DNA of 39,369 nucleotides from an uncultured Selenomonadaceae bacterium (lineage in GTDB: Bacteria > Bacillota > Negativicutes > Selenomonadales > Selenomonadaceae): the NCBI GenBank assembly GCA_937902665.1, contig CALELM010000056.1, positions 1 to 39,369 on the forward strand, given 5' to 3'. Of this stretch, positions 7,592 through 16,500 are shown piece after piece (within the stretch, counting starts at the first letter, position 1; each line of letters opens with the position of its first letter). Under the pieces are notes generated by a model. It saw only the letters and a program-made list of their open reading frames with translations, did no database searches and had not been told where the DNA came from. The position numbers and the translations under genes are program-made.

Positions 7592-8135
7592 CCTTAACTC
7601 CTCTTTCCAAATGAGCCTTTCCTATCATTTTTACATGATTGAACCCATCCGTGCTTTCTATTCGCTGCGCAGTTCCCCGCATATCTCCTTTTTTCACACT
7701 GGCATTTCCCTCAGCCACCAGCATCGCCTTTTCCGCAATCCACGTCAGCTTATCGCAGGAAACCTCAGCCCCTTCCGTATTCTTAAGCTCGACTTTCGTA
7801 TCAATGCTGACATCCCGCGTGCCATGGCTATAGCTTCCATGATCTGCCTTTACATCCACCACCGTACCATCCTGCTCAAAAAACTTTCCTTTGATGTCCT
7901 TCATTTCTGCATCCTGCGTATCCGCATTCAAGGAAATCGAGTCCGCCGTCAGTTCCCATACGGTTTTTCCATTTGCTTCTTCCTTCAGCGTGTTGCCATC
8001 GTATGTCATAATCTTAGGCTCTTGCGTCTTTTCCTGCTTTGGCGGTGGATCCGGTACCGAACGCACCGTCCAAACAACCAAGCAGAGAAGAAGCAATACT
8101 CCTATGGCACTGAATATTTTTTCCTTTTTGCTCAT
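7569..8135 (-). CDS. lptC: LptC-family LPS export protein
   Basis: A 188-residue bitopic inner-membrane protein: short basic N-terminus (MSKKEKIF), one membrane segment (about 8-26), a proline-rich spacer (PDPPPKQEKTQEP) and a periplasmic jellyroll domain with LptC-like strands such as GKTVWELTADSISLNADTQ and VKADHGSYSHGTRDVSID. It passes LPS from the LptB/permease complex to LptA. Length is close to E. coli LptC (191 residues). The ATG at 8135 overlaps the stop of the acyltransferase gene (ATGA) and has an AAGGAGA site. Its 3' end overlaps lptA by 23 bases. Confidence 0.9.
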   Translation of the reverse strand: MSKKEKIFSAIGVLLLLCLVVWTVRSVPDPPPKQEKTQEPKIMTYDGNTLKEEANGKTVWELTADSISLNADTQDAEMKDIKGKFFEQDGTVVDVKADHGSYSHGTRDVSIDTKVELKNTEGAEVSCDKLTWIAEKAMLVAEGNASVKKGDMRGTAQRIESTDGFNHVKMIGKAHLERGVKDEKKKAD

Positions 8136-9052
8136 GCATTTGTCTCCTTTGGCTTCACTACCGTATGGTGCTTCTTCTTTGTTGTCTGCATTTCAGGCGG
8201 CGTGTTCCATCTCTTTTGGAACCACAGCCATTGCGTTGGGTTTTCCCTGACAATGCGGTCAATGATTTTTGTCATCTTCACCGTAAAATCAAAAAGATCC
8301 TTATCTGGATTGCCTGTATCCTCATAACGCATCGCCTCGCCCACGATTACCTTATGCTTCCCATTGGGCTGGCGAAGAATAAAAGCGGGTATGACCGGTG
8401 CCTGAAACTTGCTCGAAAAAACGGCAGGTCCCATCGGCGTAGAAGCCGTGCGTCCAAGGAATTCCGTAAAAGCACCGCCGGGGCCTGCATCCTGATCGGC
8501 AAGGAATCCCAAAATTTTCCCCTTCTTCAGGGCTCTTGCCGCCGCCATCAACTCACTTGTTCCCCTCGAAAAAATTTCCACATAAATGGTTGCCCGAAGG
8601 TCATTGAGCACACGGCTGTAGTCCATGTTTGGCTGCTGCTTTGCAATCGCCGTTACTGGCATGCCGTTCAAGGAAAAGGCTGCGGAAAGCCATTCCCATG
8701 TTCCGATATGCCCAGTCAGGACAACCACGCCATGTCCCTCCGCCAGTGCCTCCCTCATACGCTCCAAATGCTCGATTTCCATATACTCATGCAGGTTCTT
8801 CTCGTTCAGGCATGGCATATAAAGGATCTCCAGCACATTTTTTGCAAGGTTCACGAAGGAGGCACGCACCGTCCTTCTTGCCTCCTCCTCAGAAACCTGC
8901 AAGGAAAGCATCATCTGCCGGACAGCCCGCTCCCTTTGCTTCTTTATGAACAGGTAGTACAAATTTCCCAAGACACACCCTGCCGCCATGAGCAAGCGGT
9001 ACGGCGTATGGCAGGCGCACCAGCTCATAAACATCAATGTCTTGTAAAGCAT
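8132..9052 (-). CDS. Lipid A late acyltransferase (LpxL/LpxM family), copy 1
   Basis: A 306-residue inner-membrane enzyme expected to add a secondary fatty acyl chain to Kdo-lipid A or a precursor. The H-x4-E catalytic motif is HIGTWE (His115, Glu120). The family blocks VVVLTGHIGTWEW, GKILGFLADQDAG and FLGRTASTPMGPA are all present, and the protein ends with the usual PTQWLWFQKRW block plus a basic tail. The N-terminus carries one hydrophobic segment. A TTG upstream would extend the frame, but the ATG at 9052 is chosen because GGAGG lies eight bases before it. It follows kdsC by 19 bases and overlaps lptC by ATGA. Which position and chain it acylates cannot be read from sequence. Confidence 0.9.
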   Translation of the reverse strand: MLYKTLMFMSWCACHTPYRLLMAAGCVLGNLYYLFIKKQRERAVRQMMLSLQVSEEEARRTVRASFVNLAKNVLEILYMPCLNEKNLHEYMEIEHLERMREALAEGHGVVVLTGHIGTWEWLSAAFSLNGMPVTAIAKQQPNMDYSRVLNDLRATIYVEIFSRGTSELMAAARALKKGKILGFLADQDAGPGGAFTEFLGRTASTPMGPAVFSSKFQAPVIPAFILRQPNGKHKVIVGEAMRYEDTGNPDKDLFDFTVKMTKIIDRIVRENPTQWLWFQKRWNTPPEMQTTKKKHHTVVKPKETNA

Positions 9053-9071
9053 CTCGTATTCCTCCAATGAA

Positions 9072-9632
9072 TCACTGCACCATTTTCCCCTGAGAAACAG
9101 GCTGCAGGAAGCCTTGCATGATACCTTCCCATTTCCCTTGGCTTTTTAGAATGAACTCCAATATTTCCCGCACAGCGCCCCTTCCACCGGAAAATCCTGA
9201 CACAACATGCGCCCTCTGCCTGACCTCTGGCACTGCATCGGCAACGGCTGCCGCCAATCCCACCTGAACCAAGATTGGCAAATCAATGAGGTCATCGCCA
9301 ATATAAGCGACCTCCTCGTCTGCAAGCGAAAAGGCTTCCTTCAATTCACAATACGCCTGCCTCTTATCGGAGCAGCCCTGCCATACGGCATCAATCTGCA
9401 ATTCCTTAGCACGAAATTCCACCTGCACAGATTTCCTGCCCGTAATAATGGCAGTCTTTAAACCATTCGTCCTAGCAAGCGTAATTCCCAATCCATCCCT
9501 GCAAAAGAATGGCTTGAACAGCTCTCCCTCCGTGCCTGTATAAATCCCTCCATCGGTAAGCACGCCGTCCACGTCAAAAATCACAAGCTTGACCTTTTTT
9601 GCGCGGCTCAATGCCTCTGCCATCTGCTCCAT
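9072..9632 (-). CDS. kdsC: 3-deoxy-D-manno-octulosonate 8-phosphate phosphatase
   Basis: A 186-residue HAD-superfamily phosphatase that removes the phosphate from Kdo-8-P to give Kdo. The HAD nucleophile motif is FDVDGVLTDGG near residues 18-28, followed by motif II (TGRKS), a lysine region and the GDDLIDLPIL motif near 115-125. The small size without a cap domain is typical of KdsC. The start is set at the ATG at 9632, directly behind the kdsD stop (TGA-T-ATG), with AGGGAG nine bases upstream; a TTG three codons earlier is less likely. It belongs to the contiguous kdsB-kdsA-kdsD-kdsC set. Confidence 0.93.
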   Translation of the reverse strand: MEQMAEALSRAKKVKLVIFDVDGVLTDGGIYTGTEGELFKPFFCRDGLGITLARTNGLKTAIITGRKSVQVEFRAKELQIDAVWQGCSDKRQAYCELKEAFSLADEEVAYIGDDLIDLPILVQVGLAAAVADAVPEVRQRAHVVSGFSGGRGAVREILEFILKSQGKWEGIMQGFLQPVSQGKMVQ

Positions 9633-9633
9633 A

Positions 9634-10602
9634 TCAAACAACTCCCTGCCGCAACAAATCAGTCAAGTGCACAATGCCAACAGGATTTCTTGCCGCATCA
9701 ATCACCGGCAAAACCGTCACCGGTCTTGGCTTATGCTTTTCCATCATGGAAAGTGCCGCCGCTGCCAGCTTTTCCTCCGTAATCGTCAATGGATGCTCGA
9801 ACATAATGCTCTCCACCAGCTCGTCAAGGAAGCTGTTGTCCTTGCCAAGCGCCCTGCGAATAATTCCGTCCGTAATCAAGCCGATAAACTTGCCATTTTC
9901 ATCAACAACAGAGGCAGCCCCAAGTCCCTTGTCCGTCATCACGAAGAGGGCATCCTTGACCGTCTTTCCCTTCTGCACCACCGGATTATCCTCACCCGTA
10001 TGCATCACGTTCTTGACCGTAAGCAAAAGCTTCCTGCCAAGCGCTCCGCCTGGATGGAACATGGCAAAATCCTGCGATGTAAAATTCCTTGCAGACATCA
10101 AGGCAACAGCAAGCGCATCCCCCATGGCAAGCGTTGCCGTGGTGCTCGCCGTTGGCGCAAGCCCCAGTGGGCATGCCTCCTGCTCTACGCTGATATCCAA
10201 AAAATAGTCGCTGTTCTCACTGAGGGACGACTCCCTGCGCCCGCTCATGGCAATAACAGTGGCACCAATCCTCTGAATGATGGGCAGGATATTCACGATT
10301 TCCGATGACTCTCCGCTATTGGAAATAGCTATCACCACATCCTTTTCCGTTACCATGCCCAAATCACCATGAAAGGCTTCTGCCGGGTGCATAAAAAAGG
10401 CTGGCGTTCCCGTGCTTGCAAGGGTTGCCGCTATCTTTCTCCCGATATGTCCCGACTTTCCCATTCCCGTAACGACAACACGTGCCGTGCAGTTCAAAAT
10501 GCACTGCACAGCCTGCTCGAATTCATCATCAATCCGTGACACAAGCCTTTCTACTGCCGCCGACTCAATTTGCAGCGTCTCGATTGCTTTTTCCTTAATC
10601 AT
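9634..10602 (-). CDS. kdsD: D-arabinose 5-phosphate isomerase (KdsD/KpsF)
   Basis: A 322-residue enzyme converting ribulose 5-phosphate to arabinose 5-phosphate, the first committed step of Kdo synthesis. An N-terminal SIS domain (about 30-170) contains VVTGMGKSGHIGRKIAATL, the HPAEAFHGDLGMV block and AISNSGESSEIV. Two C-terminal CBS domains follow (about 205-260 and 270-322). Length and order match KdsD/KpsF/GutQ proteins. The ATG at 10602 has a GAGGAA site and lies nine bases after kdsA. All four Kdo enzymes are adjacent here, so the cell needs no distant isomerase gene for this step. Confidence 0.95.
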   Translation of the reverse strand: MIKEKAIETLQIESAAVERLVSRIDDEFEQAVQCILNCTARVVVTGMGKSGHIGRKIAATLASTGTPAFFMHPAEAFHGDLGMVTEKDVVIAISNSGESSEIVNILPIIQRIGATVIAMSGRRESSLSENSDYFLDISVEQEACPLGLAPTASTTATLAMGDALAVALMSARNFTSQDFAMFHPGGALGRKLLLTVKNVMHTGEDNPVVQKGKTVKDALFVMTDKGLGAASVVDENGKFIGLITDGIIRRALGKDNSFLDELVESIMFEHPLTITEEKLAAAALSMMEKHKPRPVTVLPVIDAARNPVGIVHLTDLLRQGVV

Positions 10603-10611
10603 AAAAATTCC

Positions 10612-11466
10612 TCACTGCCCTTTGTTCACGATATTGCGAATATCCACTGCATCCTTCAGGAGGGCTTCCAGCTTGTCCAGATAGACCATGTTTGCCCCAT
10701 CCGAAAGTGCCTCCTCCGGATTGTCATGCACCTCAAGAAACAGCGCATCCATTCCAACGCCAGCAGCCGCACGCACCAAATATTCCACGAATTCACGTTT
10801 TCCGCCGGAAGATGTTCCCTCACCGCCCGGAATCTGGACGCTGTGCGTACCATCAAATACAACAGGGCAGCCAAAGGAACGCATGATAGGAAGCGAACGC
10901 ATGTCTACCACCAAATTGTTATAGCCAAAGGAGGAGCCTCTCTCCGTCAAAAGGACTTGATCATTTCCTGCCTCACGAATCTTATCTACGACATTTCTCA
11001 TGTCTTGAGGAGAAAGGAACTGTCCCTTCTTTACATTGACCACCTTGCCAGTCTTTGCAGCCGCATAGAGAAGATCCGTCTGACGGCAAAGAAATGCAGG
11101 AATCTGCAACACATCAGCCACTTCAGAAACCGGCTCTGCCTGATATGCCTCATGAATATCCGTAACAATAGGTACCTGCAGCTCCTCCTTAATTTTCTGG
11201 AGAATTTCCAGTCCCTTCACCATCCCAGGTCCCCGAAAGCTATGAAAGGAGGTTCGGTTCGCCTTGTCAAAGGATGCCTTAAAAATATAGTGAATGCCAA
11301 TCCTGCCGCAAATTTCCTTAATTGTGCGGCCAATAAAAAGGCTGCGCTCATACCCCTCCAGTACGCAAGGGCCTGCAAGGAGCGCCAGTGGCTCGTTTGC
11401 GCCAATCTGAAAGCCGCCCACCGTTACCTTATGCTGCTTATTGCTTTTCTCATCTAAAATGCTCAT
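10612..11466 (-). CDS. kdsA: 3-deoxy-8-phosphooctulonate synthase, probably metal-dependent class
   Basis: A 284-residue aldolase that joins phosphoenolpyruvate and arabinose 5-phosphate to Kdo-8-P. It carries the family blocks KASFDKANRTSFHSFRGPG, PIVTDIHEAYQ, the Kdo8PS blocks near NVKKGQFLSPQDM, and FDGTHSVQIPGG. The N-terminal block is LLAGPCVLEGYE with Cys34, where metal-independent enzymes such as E. coli KdsA have Asn; together with the His in FDGTHS, the Glu in FLEVHD and the Asp in LSDGANM it forms the expected ligand set of the metal-dependent class. The ATG at 11466 has a GGAGG site. It sits between kdsB and kdsD in the same run. Confidence 0.95.
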   Translation of the reverse strand: MSILDEKSNKQHKVTVGGFQIGANEPLALLAGPCVLEGYERSLFIGRTIKEICGRIGIHYIFKASFDKANRTSFHSFRGPGMVKGLEILQKIKEELQVPIVTDIHEAYQAEPVSEVADVLQIPAFLCRQTDLLYAAAKTGKVVNVKKGQFLSPQDMRNVVDKIREAGNDQVLLTERGSSFGYNNLVVDMRSLPIMRSFGCPVVFDGTHSVQIPGGEGTSSGGKREFVEYLVRAAAGVGMDALFLEVHDNPEEALSDGANMVYLDKLEALLKDAVDIRNIVNKGQ

Positions 11467-11510
11467 CCTGCAACCTCCACTCCCAAGTATATCGTCTTAA
11501 AAAATTTGCT

Positions 11511-12248
11511 TTATTTTGCCTGCATCCTTGCATAAATTTCATTGACTTCTCTCAGATCCTCTTCCGTATCAACGCCAACAAAGCGATGCTTGGTTTCAAT
11601 CACCTTAATCCGATAGCCATTTTCCAACGCCCGCAGCTGCTCCAGCGACTCGCTCTGCTCCAATGGAGTCGACTCCATTTTTGCATACGAAAGCAAAAAG
11701 TCCCGCTTATATGCGTAAATTCCCACATGCTTGTAAACAGGAGCCATCCCCTGCCTTCTCGGATACGGAAGCAGCGAACGGGAAAAATACAGTGCGTAGC
11801 CCTTGCAATCGGTAACCACCTTGACATTGTTTGGATTCTTCTGCTCTGCCTCATCCTTCATCTCCGTCATGACCGTTGCCATGCAAAGCTCTGGATCCTC
11901 ATCAAAAACCGCTGCCAAGTCATCGATCAGGCTCGGCTCAATCAACGGCTCATCGCCCTGCACATTGATGATCAAGTCCATGTCGGGAAACGCCTCCGCC
12001 ACCTCTGCCAAGCGATCTGTCCCAGTTGGATGATCCTTTGCCGTCATCATAGCAAGACCGCCATTTTCCTTGACCGCCTGCAAAATTCGTTCATCATCCG
12101 TAGCAACGATGACCTTCTCAACCCGTGCAGCCATGCACGCTCTCTCATACACACGGCAAATCATCGGCTTGCCCGCTATATCCTTCAAGGGCTTGCCTGG
12201 CAGCCTTGTGGAAGCATATCGTGCCGGTATCACGCAAAGTACCTTCAT
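11511..12248 (-). CDS. kdsB: 3-deoxy-manno-octulosonate cytidylyltransferase
   Basis: A 245-residue cytosolic enzyme activating Kdo as CMP-Kdo, the donor used by WaaA. Motifs are IPARYASTRLPGKPL near residue 6, VIVATDDERI near 47, LIINVQGDEPLIEP near 92 and the C-terminal VDTEEDLREV. Length is standard (about 245-250). Two in-frame ATGs are close: one at 12257 overlaps the waaA-lpxK stop as ATGA but has its AAAGG directly against it, while the ATG at 12248 has AAAGGA about eight bases upstream and gives the canonical MKVLCVIPARY start, so 12248 is preferred. It is the last Kdo gene needed before transfer to lipid A, and it is coupled to the WaaA-LpxK gene. Confidence 0.95.
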   Translation of the reverse strand: MKVLCVIPARYASTRLPGKPLKDIAGKPMICRVYERACMAARVEKVIVATDDERILQAVKENGGLAMMTAKDHPTGTDRLAEVAEAFPDMDLIINVQGDEPLIEPSLIDDLAAVFDEDPELCMATVMTEMKDEAEQKNPNNVKVVTDCKGYALYFSRSLLPYPRRQGMAPVYKHVGIYAYKRDFLLSYAKMESTPLEQSESLEQLRALENGYRIKVIETKHRFVGVDTEEDLREVNEIYARMQAK

Positions 12249-12253
12249 TGGAC

Positions 12254-14761
12254 TCATCCTTTCTTCATCAAAAACAGCTCATTCTTTCTCTTTTGAAGCC
12301 TTTCCTCAAGCAGCCTGCGGAAATCCTCAAACCCACTTTGGAACGTGACCTCAATGGAAATCACATACACAGGGATTTCCCATACAGCGCTCACGACCTC
12401 TGCCGGAACCTTGACGGCATCCTTCTCCGTAATGACAATGGCTTCTGCTCCCTGTGCCTCTGCCTGATAAAGAACATCCTGCATTTCTTTCATCGTGTAA
12501 TCATGGTGATCCGGATATCTGAGGCTTTCCAAAATCGTTGCCCCAAGATTGGAAAGCGTCTGCTCAAACGATGCAGGGTTTCCAATCGCCGATACTGCCA
12601 TGATACGCTTTCCTCTGATTTCCGAAATGTCTACGCCTTCCCCTGCTATATTCTCGTACCAATCCTGCATGGGAATCAAGCAGCGCGGGCGATGAATGCT
12701 CTCCAATATCAAAGCTTTTTCATTATAGCGGTTCACAGTCTCCCTGATATGCTCGCGCGAACCCTCCGCTGCCTGATCCACCTTCGTCATCAGGCAGACA
12801 TCTGCACGGTTGATATGGGAAATTGGCTCACGAAGCGTTCCTCTGGGCAAAATATGCCCATTTCCAAAGACGTTGACCGCATCCACCAGCAAAATATCCA
12901 TATCCCGCTGCAGCTGCCAATGCTGGTAGCCATCATCAAGAATCGCAACCTCTGCGCCAAAATGCTCAATGGCATAACGTCCCGTGAGTGCCCGCTCCGC
13001 ACCGATCAGTACGGGGACATTCGGCAGGTGCTTTGCCAGCATGTACGCCTCATCGCCTGCCTCAGATGCCGTCATCTGAAGCGTCTTCCCATCGGATACG
13101 ATACCGACCTCGCCATGCCACTTTGCACGATAGCCTCGATTCAGTATCACTACGCGATAGCCCATATCACGAATCGCACACGCCAGTTTCTGCGCCGTAG
13201 GAGTCTTTCCCGTACCGCCGACCGTGACATTTCCCAAGCTAATAACAAAGCAATCCAGCCTTCCCTTGCGGAAAATCCCCATCTGGTAGCCATAGAGCTT
13301 CATATTCACCAGCAAGCGGTAAATCAAGGAAAACCCGTAGAGCATAGCCATAACCAGCTTGAGCGTAAGTCCATGCACGTCCTTGCTATGCACCAAGTCA
13401 ATAAAGTACGTTTGCAGGTTTTCAATCTTTTCTGTCGTGCGGACATGCATGGCATTTTCCTTTGCCTCATACTCCGCAAGCATTTCATGAAGAATGACTG
13501 CCGACTTTCTTGCAGCTCCCTTGTTCTCATTGACGATTGCCAGAGTTTCCTGCTCCATGCGTCTCCGTTCCTCCGGCTCGTCAAAAAGCCTCGCTGCCGT
13601 TTCTGCCAGCTCATCCGAATTTTTTACCGTCAGGCAAGCATTTCGCTTCGTAAAAAGTGCATGCGTATCCTTGAAATTGAACATATTATGTCCAACGATG
13701 ATTGCCTTGCCATGTGCTGCAGGCTCCAGAATATTATGCCCGCCATGGGAAATCAAGCTTCCGCCGACATAAATGACATCACCAATGCTGTAGACCTTTC
13801 CAAGCTCGCCAATGGTATCCAGAATCACGATATCATGCCCTGTTGACGGTTTTTCCTGAAGCCCCGTACGGGTAGCCACGGAAAAGCCTGCTGACTTGCA
13901 GATGTGTATGACCTCCATCGTGCGCAAAAGCTCACGAGGCGCAATAACCAGTCTTGCTTTTTGGTGCTTTTCCCGAATCTTGCGAAATGCCTGCAGGACA
14001 TAGGTTTCCTCTCCCCGATGCGTACTGCCCGCAAGAAAGATTCCCTCGTTCTCCAAAAGCCCCATATCCACAAGAATCTTCTCTTTTTCCTCTTGGCTTA
14101 CATCCGTATAGGTTTGGTCAAACTTTGTATTTCCCGTAATGGTAACAAGCTCCGGCGGAGCGCCCAAGCGCTTAATGTACTCCGCATCAATGGGAGACTG
14201 CATCGCAAACTTCGTCATCGTGCCGATCATGTCAGACAGCAAGCTCCGCAAATGCTTGTAGCGCTTTACGCTCTTGTCGCTGATTCGCCCATTGACCATC
14301 ATGACAGGAATCCTGAGCTTGCGTGCCGTTTTCAGGAAATTCGGCCACATTTCCGTTTCCACGGGAAGGAATACCCGTGGATGGATTCTCCGCAATACAT
14401 GCCCAGCCAGCCACGGCAAATCCAGCGGATAATAAATAATGCTGTCCGCATCCTTGATGATGCGGTTTGCCATCTCATAACCGCTGGTCGTCACCACAGA
14501 AACCAAAATCGGGCTTTTCGGAAACTCCTTGCGGAATTCCTTGATAAGCGGGCTGGTTGCCACAATCTCGCCGACAGAAGCCGCATGTACCCAGATACAA
14601 TTTTTCTTTTCCACCCTTTCCAGTGCATGCTCCGGAAAAATCCCGAAAAAACTCTGGCGGATGCGTTCTACAAATCCACGCTCCCTCGTTGCACGCACAA
14701 GGAACACCAGCAACACCGGTATTACAACGATAAAGGCCGCTATATTATAAAGTAACTGCAT
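12254..14761 (-). CDS. waaA-lpxK: Fused Kdo transferase (WaaA) and lipid A 4'-kinase (LpxK)
   Basis: One uninterrupted 835-codon frame carries two enzymes. Residues 1-435 form a GT-B Kdo transferase: an N-terminal membrane anchor, the acidic GFVERIRQ region, WVHAASVGEI near 58, FLPVETEMWPNFL near 135, and the donor-site GGSLISHGGHNILEPAAHG near 335-355. A linker of about 40 residues with a hydrophobic helix (LVMAMLYGFSLIYRLLV) leads to an LpxK domain with P-loop NVTVGGTGKTPTAQ near 507-520, LNRGYRAKWHG, and DILLVDAVNVFGNG. LpxK phosphorylates the 4' position of tetraacyldisaccharide; WaaA then adds Kdo. Separate WaaA and LpxK are about 425 and 330 residues, so neither half is truncated. The ATG at 14761 has AAGGGGA. 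The stop overlaps the first possible kdsB ATG. Confidence 0.95.
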   Translation of the reverse strand: MQLLYNIAAFIVVIPVLLVFLVRATRERGFVERIRQSFFGIFPEHALERVEKKNCIWVHAASVGEIVATSPLIKEFRKEFPKSPILVSVVTTSGYEMANRIIKDADSIIYYPLDLPWLAGHVLRRIHPRVFLPVETEMWPNFLKTARKLRIPVMMVNGRISDKSVKRYKHLRSLLSDMIGTMTKFAMQSPIDAEYIKRLGAPPELVTITGNTKFDQTYTDVSQEEKEKILVDMGLLENEGIFLAGSTHRGEETYVLQAFRKIREKHQKARLVIAPRELLRTMEVIHICKSAGFSVATRTGLQEKPSTGHDIVILDTIGELGKVYSIGDVIYVGGSLISHGGHNILEPAAHGKAIIVGHNMFNFKDTHALFTKRNACLTVKNSDELAETAARLFDEPEERRRMEQETLAIVNENKGAARKSAVILHEMLAEYEAKENAMHVRTTEKIENLQTYFIDLVHSKDVHGLTLKLVMAMLYGFSLIYRLLVNMKLYGYQMGIFRKGRLDCFVISLGNVTVGGTGKTPTAQKLACAIRDMGYRVVILNRGYRAKWHGEVGIVSDGKTLQMTASEAGDEAYMLAKHLPNVPVLIGAERALTGRYAIEHFGAEVAILDDGYQHWQLQRDMDILLVDAVNVFGNGHILPRGTLREPISHINRADVCLMTKVDQAAEGSREHIRETVNRYNEKALILESIHRPRCLIPMQDWYENIAGEGVDISEIRGKRIMAVSAIGNPASFEQTLSNLGATILESLRYPDHHDYTMKEMQDVLYQAEAQGAEAIVITEKDAVKVPAEVVSAVWEIPVYVISIEVTFQSGFEDFRRLLEERLQKRKNELFLMKKG

Positions 14762-14778
14762 GTTTCTTCCCCTTATAT

Positions 14779-16500
14779 CTACTTGCTGAACTGGATATGA
14801 TAAAGACTGCTGTACAGTCCCCCCATAGCCAGCAATTCTTCGTGCGTCCCATGCTCGCGGATTCGTCCTGCGTCAATGACGTAAATCTGGTCCGCATGAA
14901 ACACGGTAGAGAGCCTATGCGCTATCACAAAGGAGGTTCTTCCCACCATCAAGTGATCCAGTGCTTCCTGAACTACCTTTTCGCTCTCGGTATCCAGTGC
15001 TGACGTTGCCTCGTCCAGAATCAAAATTCTGGGATTTTTGAGGATTGCTCTGGCGATTGCCATGCGCTGGCGCTGTCCCCCTGACAGGTTCAGGCCTCGT
15101 TCCCCGATTTGTGTCTGGTACCCGTCTGGAAGCTCCCGTATAAACACATCGGCATTTGCGGCCCTTGCAGCCTCCATGACCTCCTCATCCGTCGCATCCA
15201 AACGCCCATAACGTATATTCTCCAGCACAGTCGTACTGAAAAGCATCGTTTCCTGCGGAACGATACCAATTTGATTGCGAAGGGATTCCACCGTCACATC
15301 TCGAATATCTTGCCCATCAATGAGAATCTCGCCCTCCGCAACATCATAAAACCTCGGCAGCAAATTAGCAATCGTGGACTTTCCCGCACCGCTTGGGCCA
15401 ACAAAAGCAATCATCTGGCCGGGCTTTGCCTCAAGGGAAACATTCTCCAATACCGGCACGCCCTCCTTGTACCCAAACGTGACATTCCTCACTGACACAT
15501 GCCCCTGCACAGCAGGAAGCTCCTTTGCGCCCTCACGATTCCTGATAGTTTCCTCCATATCTATGACATCAAATACGCGATCCACTGCCGCCATCGCCTT
15601 CTGAATACTCCCGTACACCCTAGCCAACCGCTTGACAGGATTTGCCAAATTCACGGCATACGTCAGAAAAGCAACCAATGCCCCTGCCGTAATCACCCCG
15701 TTCACGACCTCATAGCCGCCAAACCACACAATGAAAGTAACCGCAACGGCAGCCAAGAACTCCACGGTCGGCGTCAGCAGGCTCATGACCTGCACATTTT
15801 TCATCGCCGCCCGGAAATTCAGGAGATTCTGCTTTTGGAAACGTTCTATCTCATAATCCTCACGAACAAAGGACTTGACCACACGAATCGAGGAAATGCT
15901 TTCCTGCAAAAGTGAAGTAATATCTGCCAAGCGTTCCTGAATGACCCTGCCCGTAACTTTGATCTTGCGACCAAAAACACTCATGGCCTGACCAACCATC
16001 GGCACGACAATCAAGGTAAGCAGCGTCAGCCTCCAATCCAAATAAAACATCAGGGCTATCGAGCCAATTAAAATGGAGCCTTCCGTTACCATATCAATCA
16101 AATTGTCCACCAAGGCATTCTGCATGGCATTGACATCATTGGTCAGGTAACTCATCGTTTCCCCTGTCTGGTGCTTATCAAAATAGGAGATCGGCATACG
16201 CTGAAATTTTCGAAACAGGACTTCCCGCACATCAATGACCACTCTTTGCCCGATATAGGAAACCAAATAGGACTGCGCGTAGTAAAAAAATCCGCGAAAA
16301 AAGAACACGACGACAATGCTAATGCAGATAACGTTGAGCATCATCATGTTTTTTTCTGCCAAAACCCCGTCAATCATATCCTTGATGATCCAAGGAAGAT
16401 ACAAATTGGCAGATGCTGCCAAAACAATAAAGAGCACTGCAGCAAACAACCGTTTCAAGTACGGACGCATGTACATCAGCAATCTCTTATAATTTTTCAT
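14779..16500 (-). CDS. msbA: MsbA-like lipid A flippase (ABC half-transporter)
   Basis: A 573-residue half-transporter: six membrane segments in the first 310 residues and a C-terminal ATPase with Walker A GPSGAGKST near 368, the Q-loop PQETMLF, signature LSGGQRQRMAIARAI near 470, Walker B ILILDEATSALD near 490 and switch histidine IAHRLSTV. Homodimers of this family flip lipid A-core across the inner membrane, and the position between lpxB and waaA-lpxK supports that substrate; multidrug export is the alternative within the family. The frame is open further upstream but the ATG at 16500 is chosen for its GGAGG site and the canonical start MKNYKRLLMYMRPY. It overlaps lpxB by 14 bases. Confidence 0.93.
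   Translation of the reverse strand: MKNYKRLLMYMRPYLKRLFAAVLFIVLAASANLYLPWIIKDMIDGVLAEKNMMMLNVICISIVVVFFFRGFFYYAQSYLVSYIGQRVVIDVREVLFRKFQRMPISYFDKHQTGETMSYLTNDVNAMQNALVDNLIDMVTEGSILIGSIALMFYLDWRLTLLTLIVVPMVGQAMSVFGRKIKVTGRVIQERLADITSLLQESISSIRVVKSFVREDYEIERFQKQNLLNFRAAMKNVQVMSLLTPTVEFLAAVAVTFIVWFGGYEVVNGVITAGALVAFLTYAVNLANPVKRLARVYGSIQKAMAAVDRVFDVIDMEETIRNREGAKELPAVQGHVSVRNVTFGYKEGVPVLENVSLEAKPGQMIAFVGPSGAGKSTIANLLPRFYDVAEGEILIDGQDIRDVTVESLRNQIGIVPQETMLFSTTVLENIRYGRLDATDEEVMEAARAANADVFIRELPDGYQTQIGERGLNLSGGQRQRMAIARAILKNPRILILDEATSALDTESEKVVQEALDHLMVGRTSFVIAHRLSTVFHADQIYVIDAGRIREHGTHEELLAMGGLYSSLYHIQFSK

Noticed and set aside
12125..13846. Plus-strand open frame of 573 codons opposite waaA-lpxK
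   Set aside because: Long antisense frames arise from the codon bias of the real gene; no ribosome binding site, domain or membrane pattern supports it.
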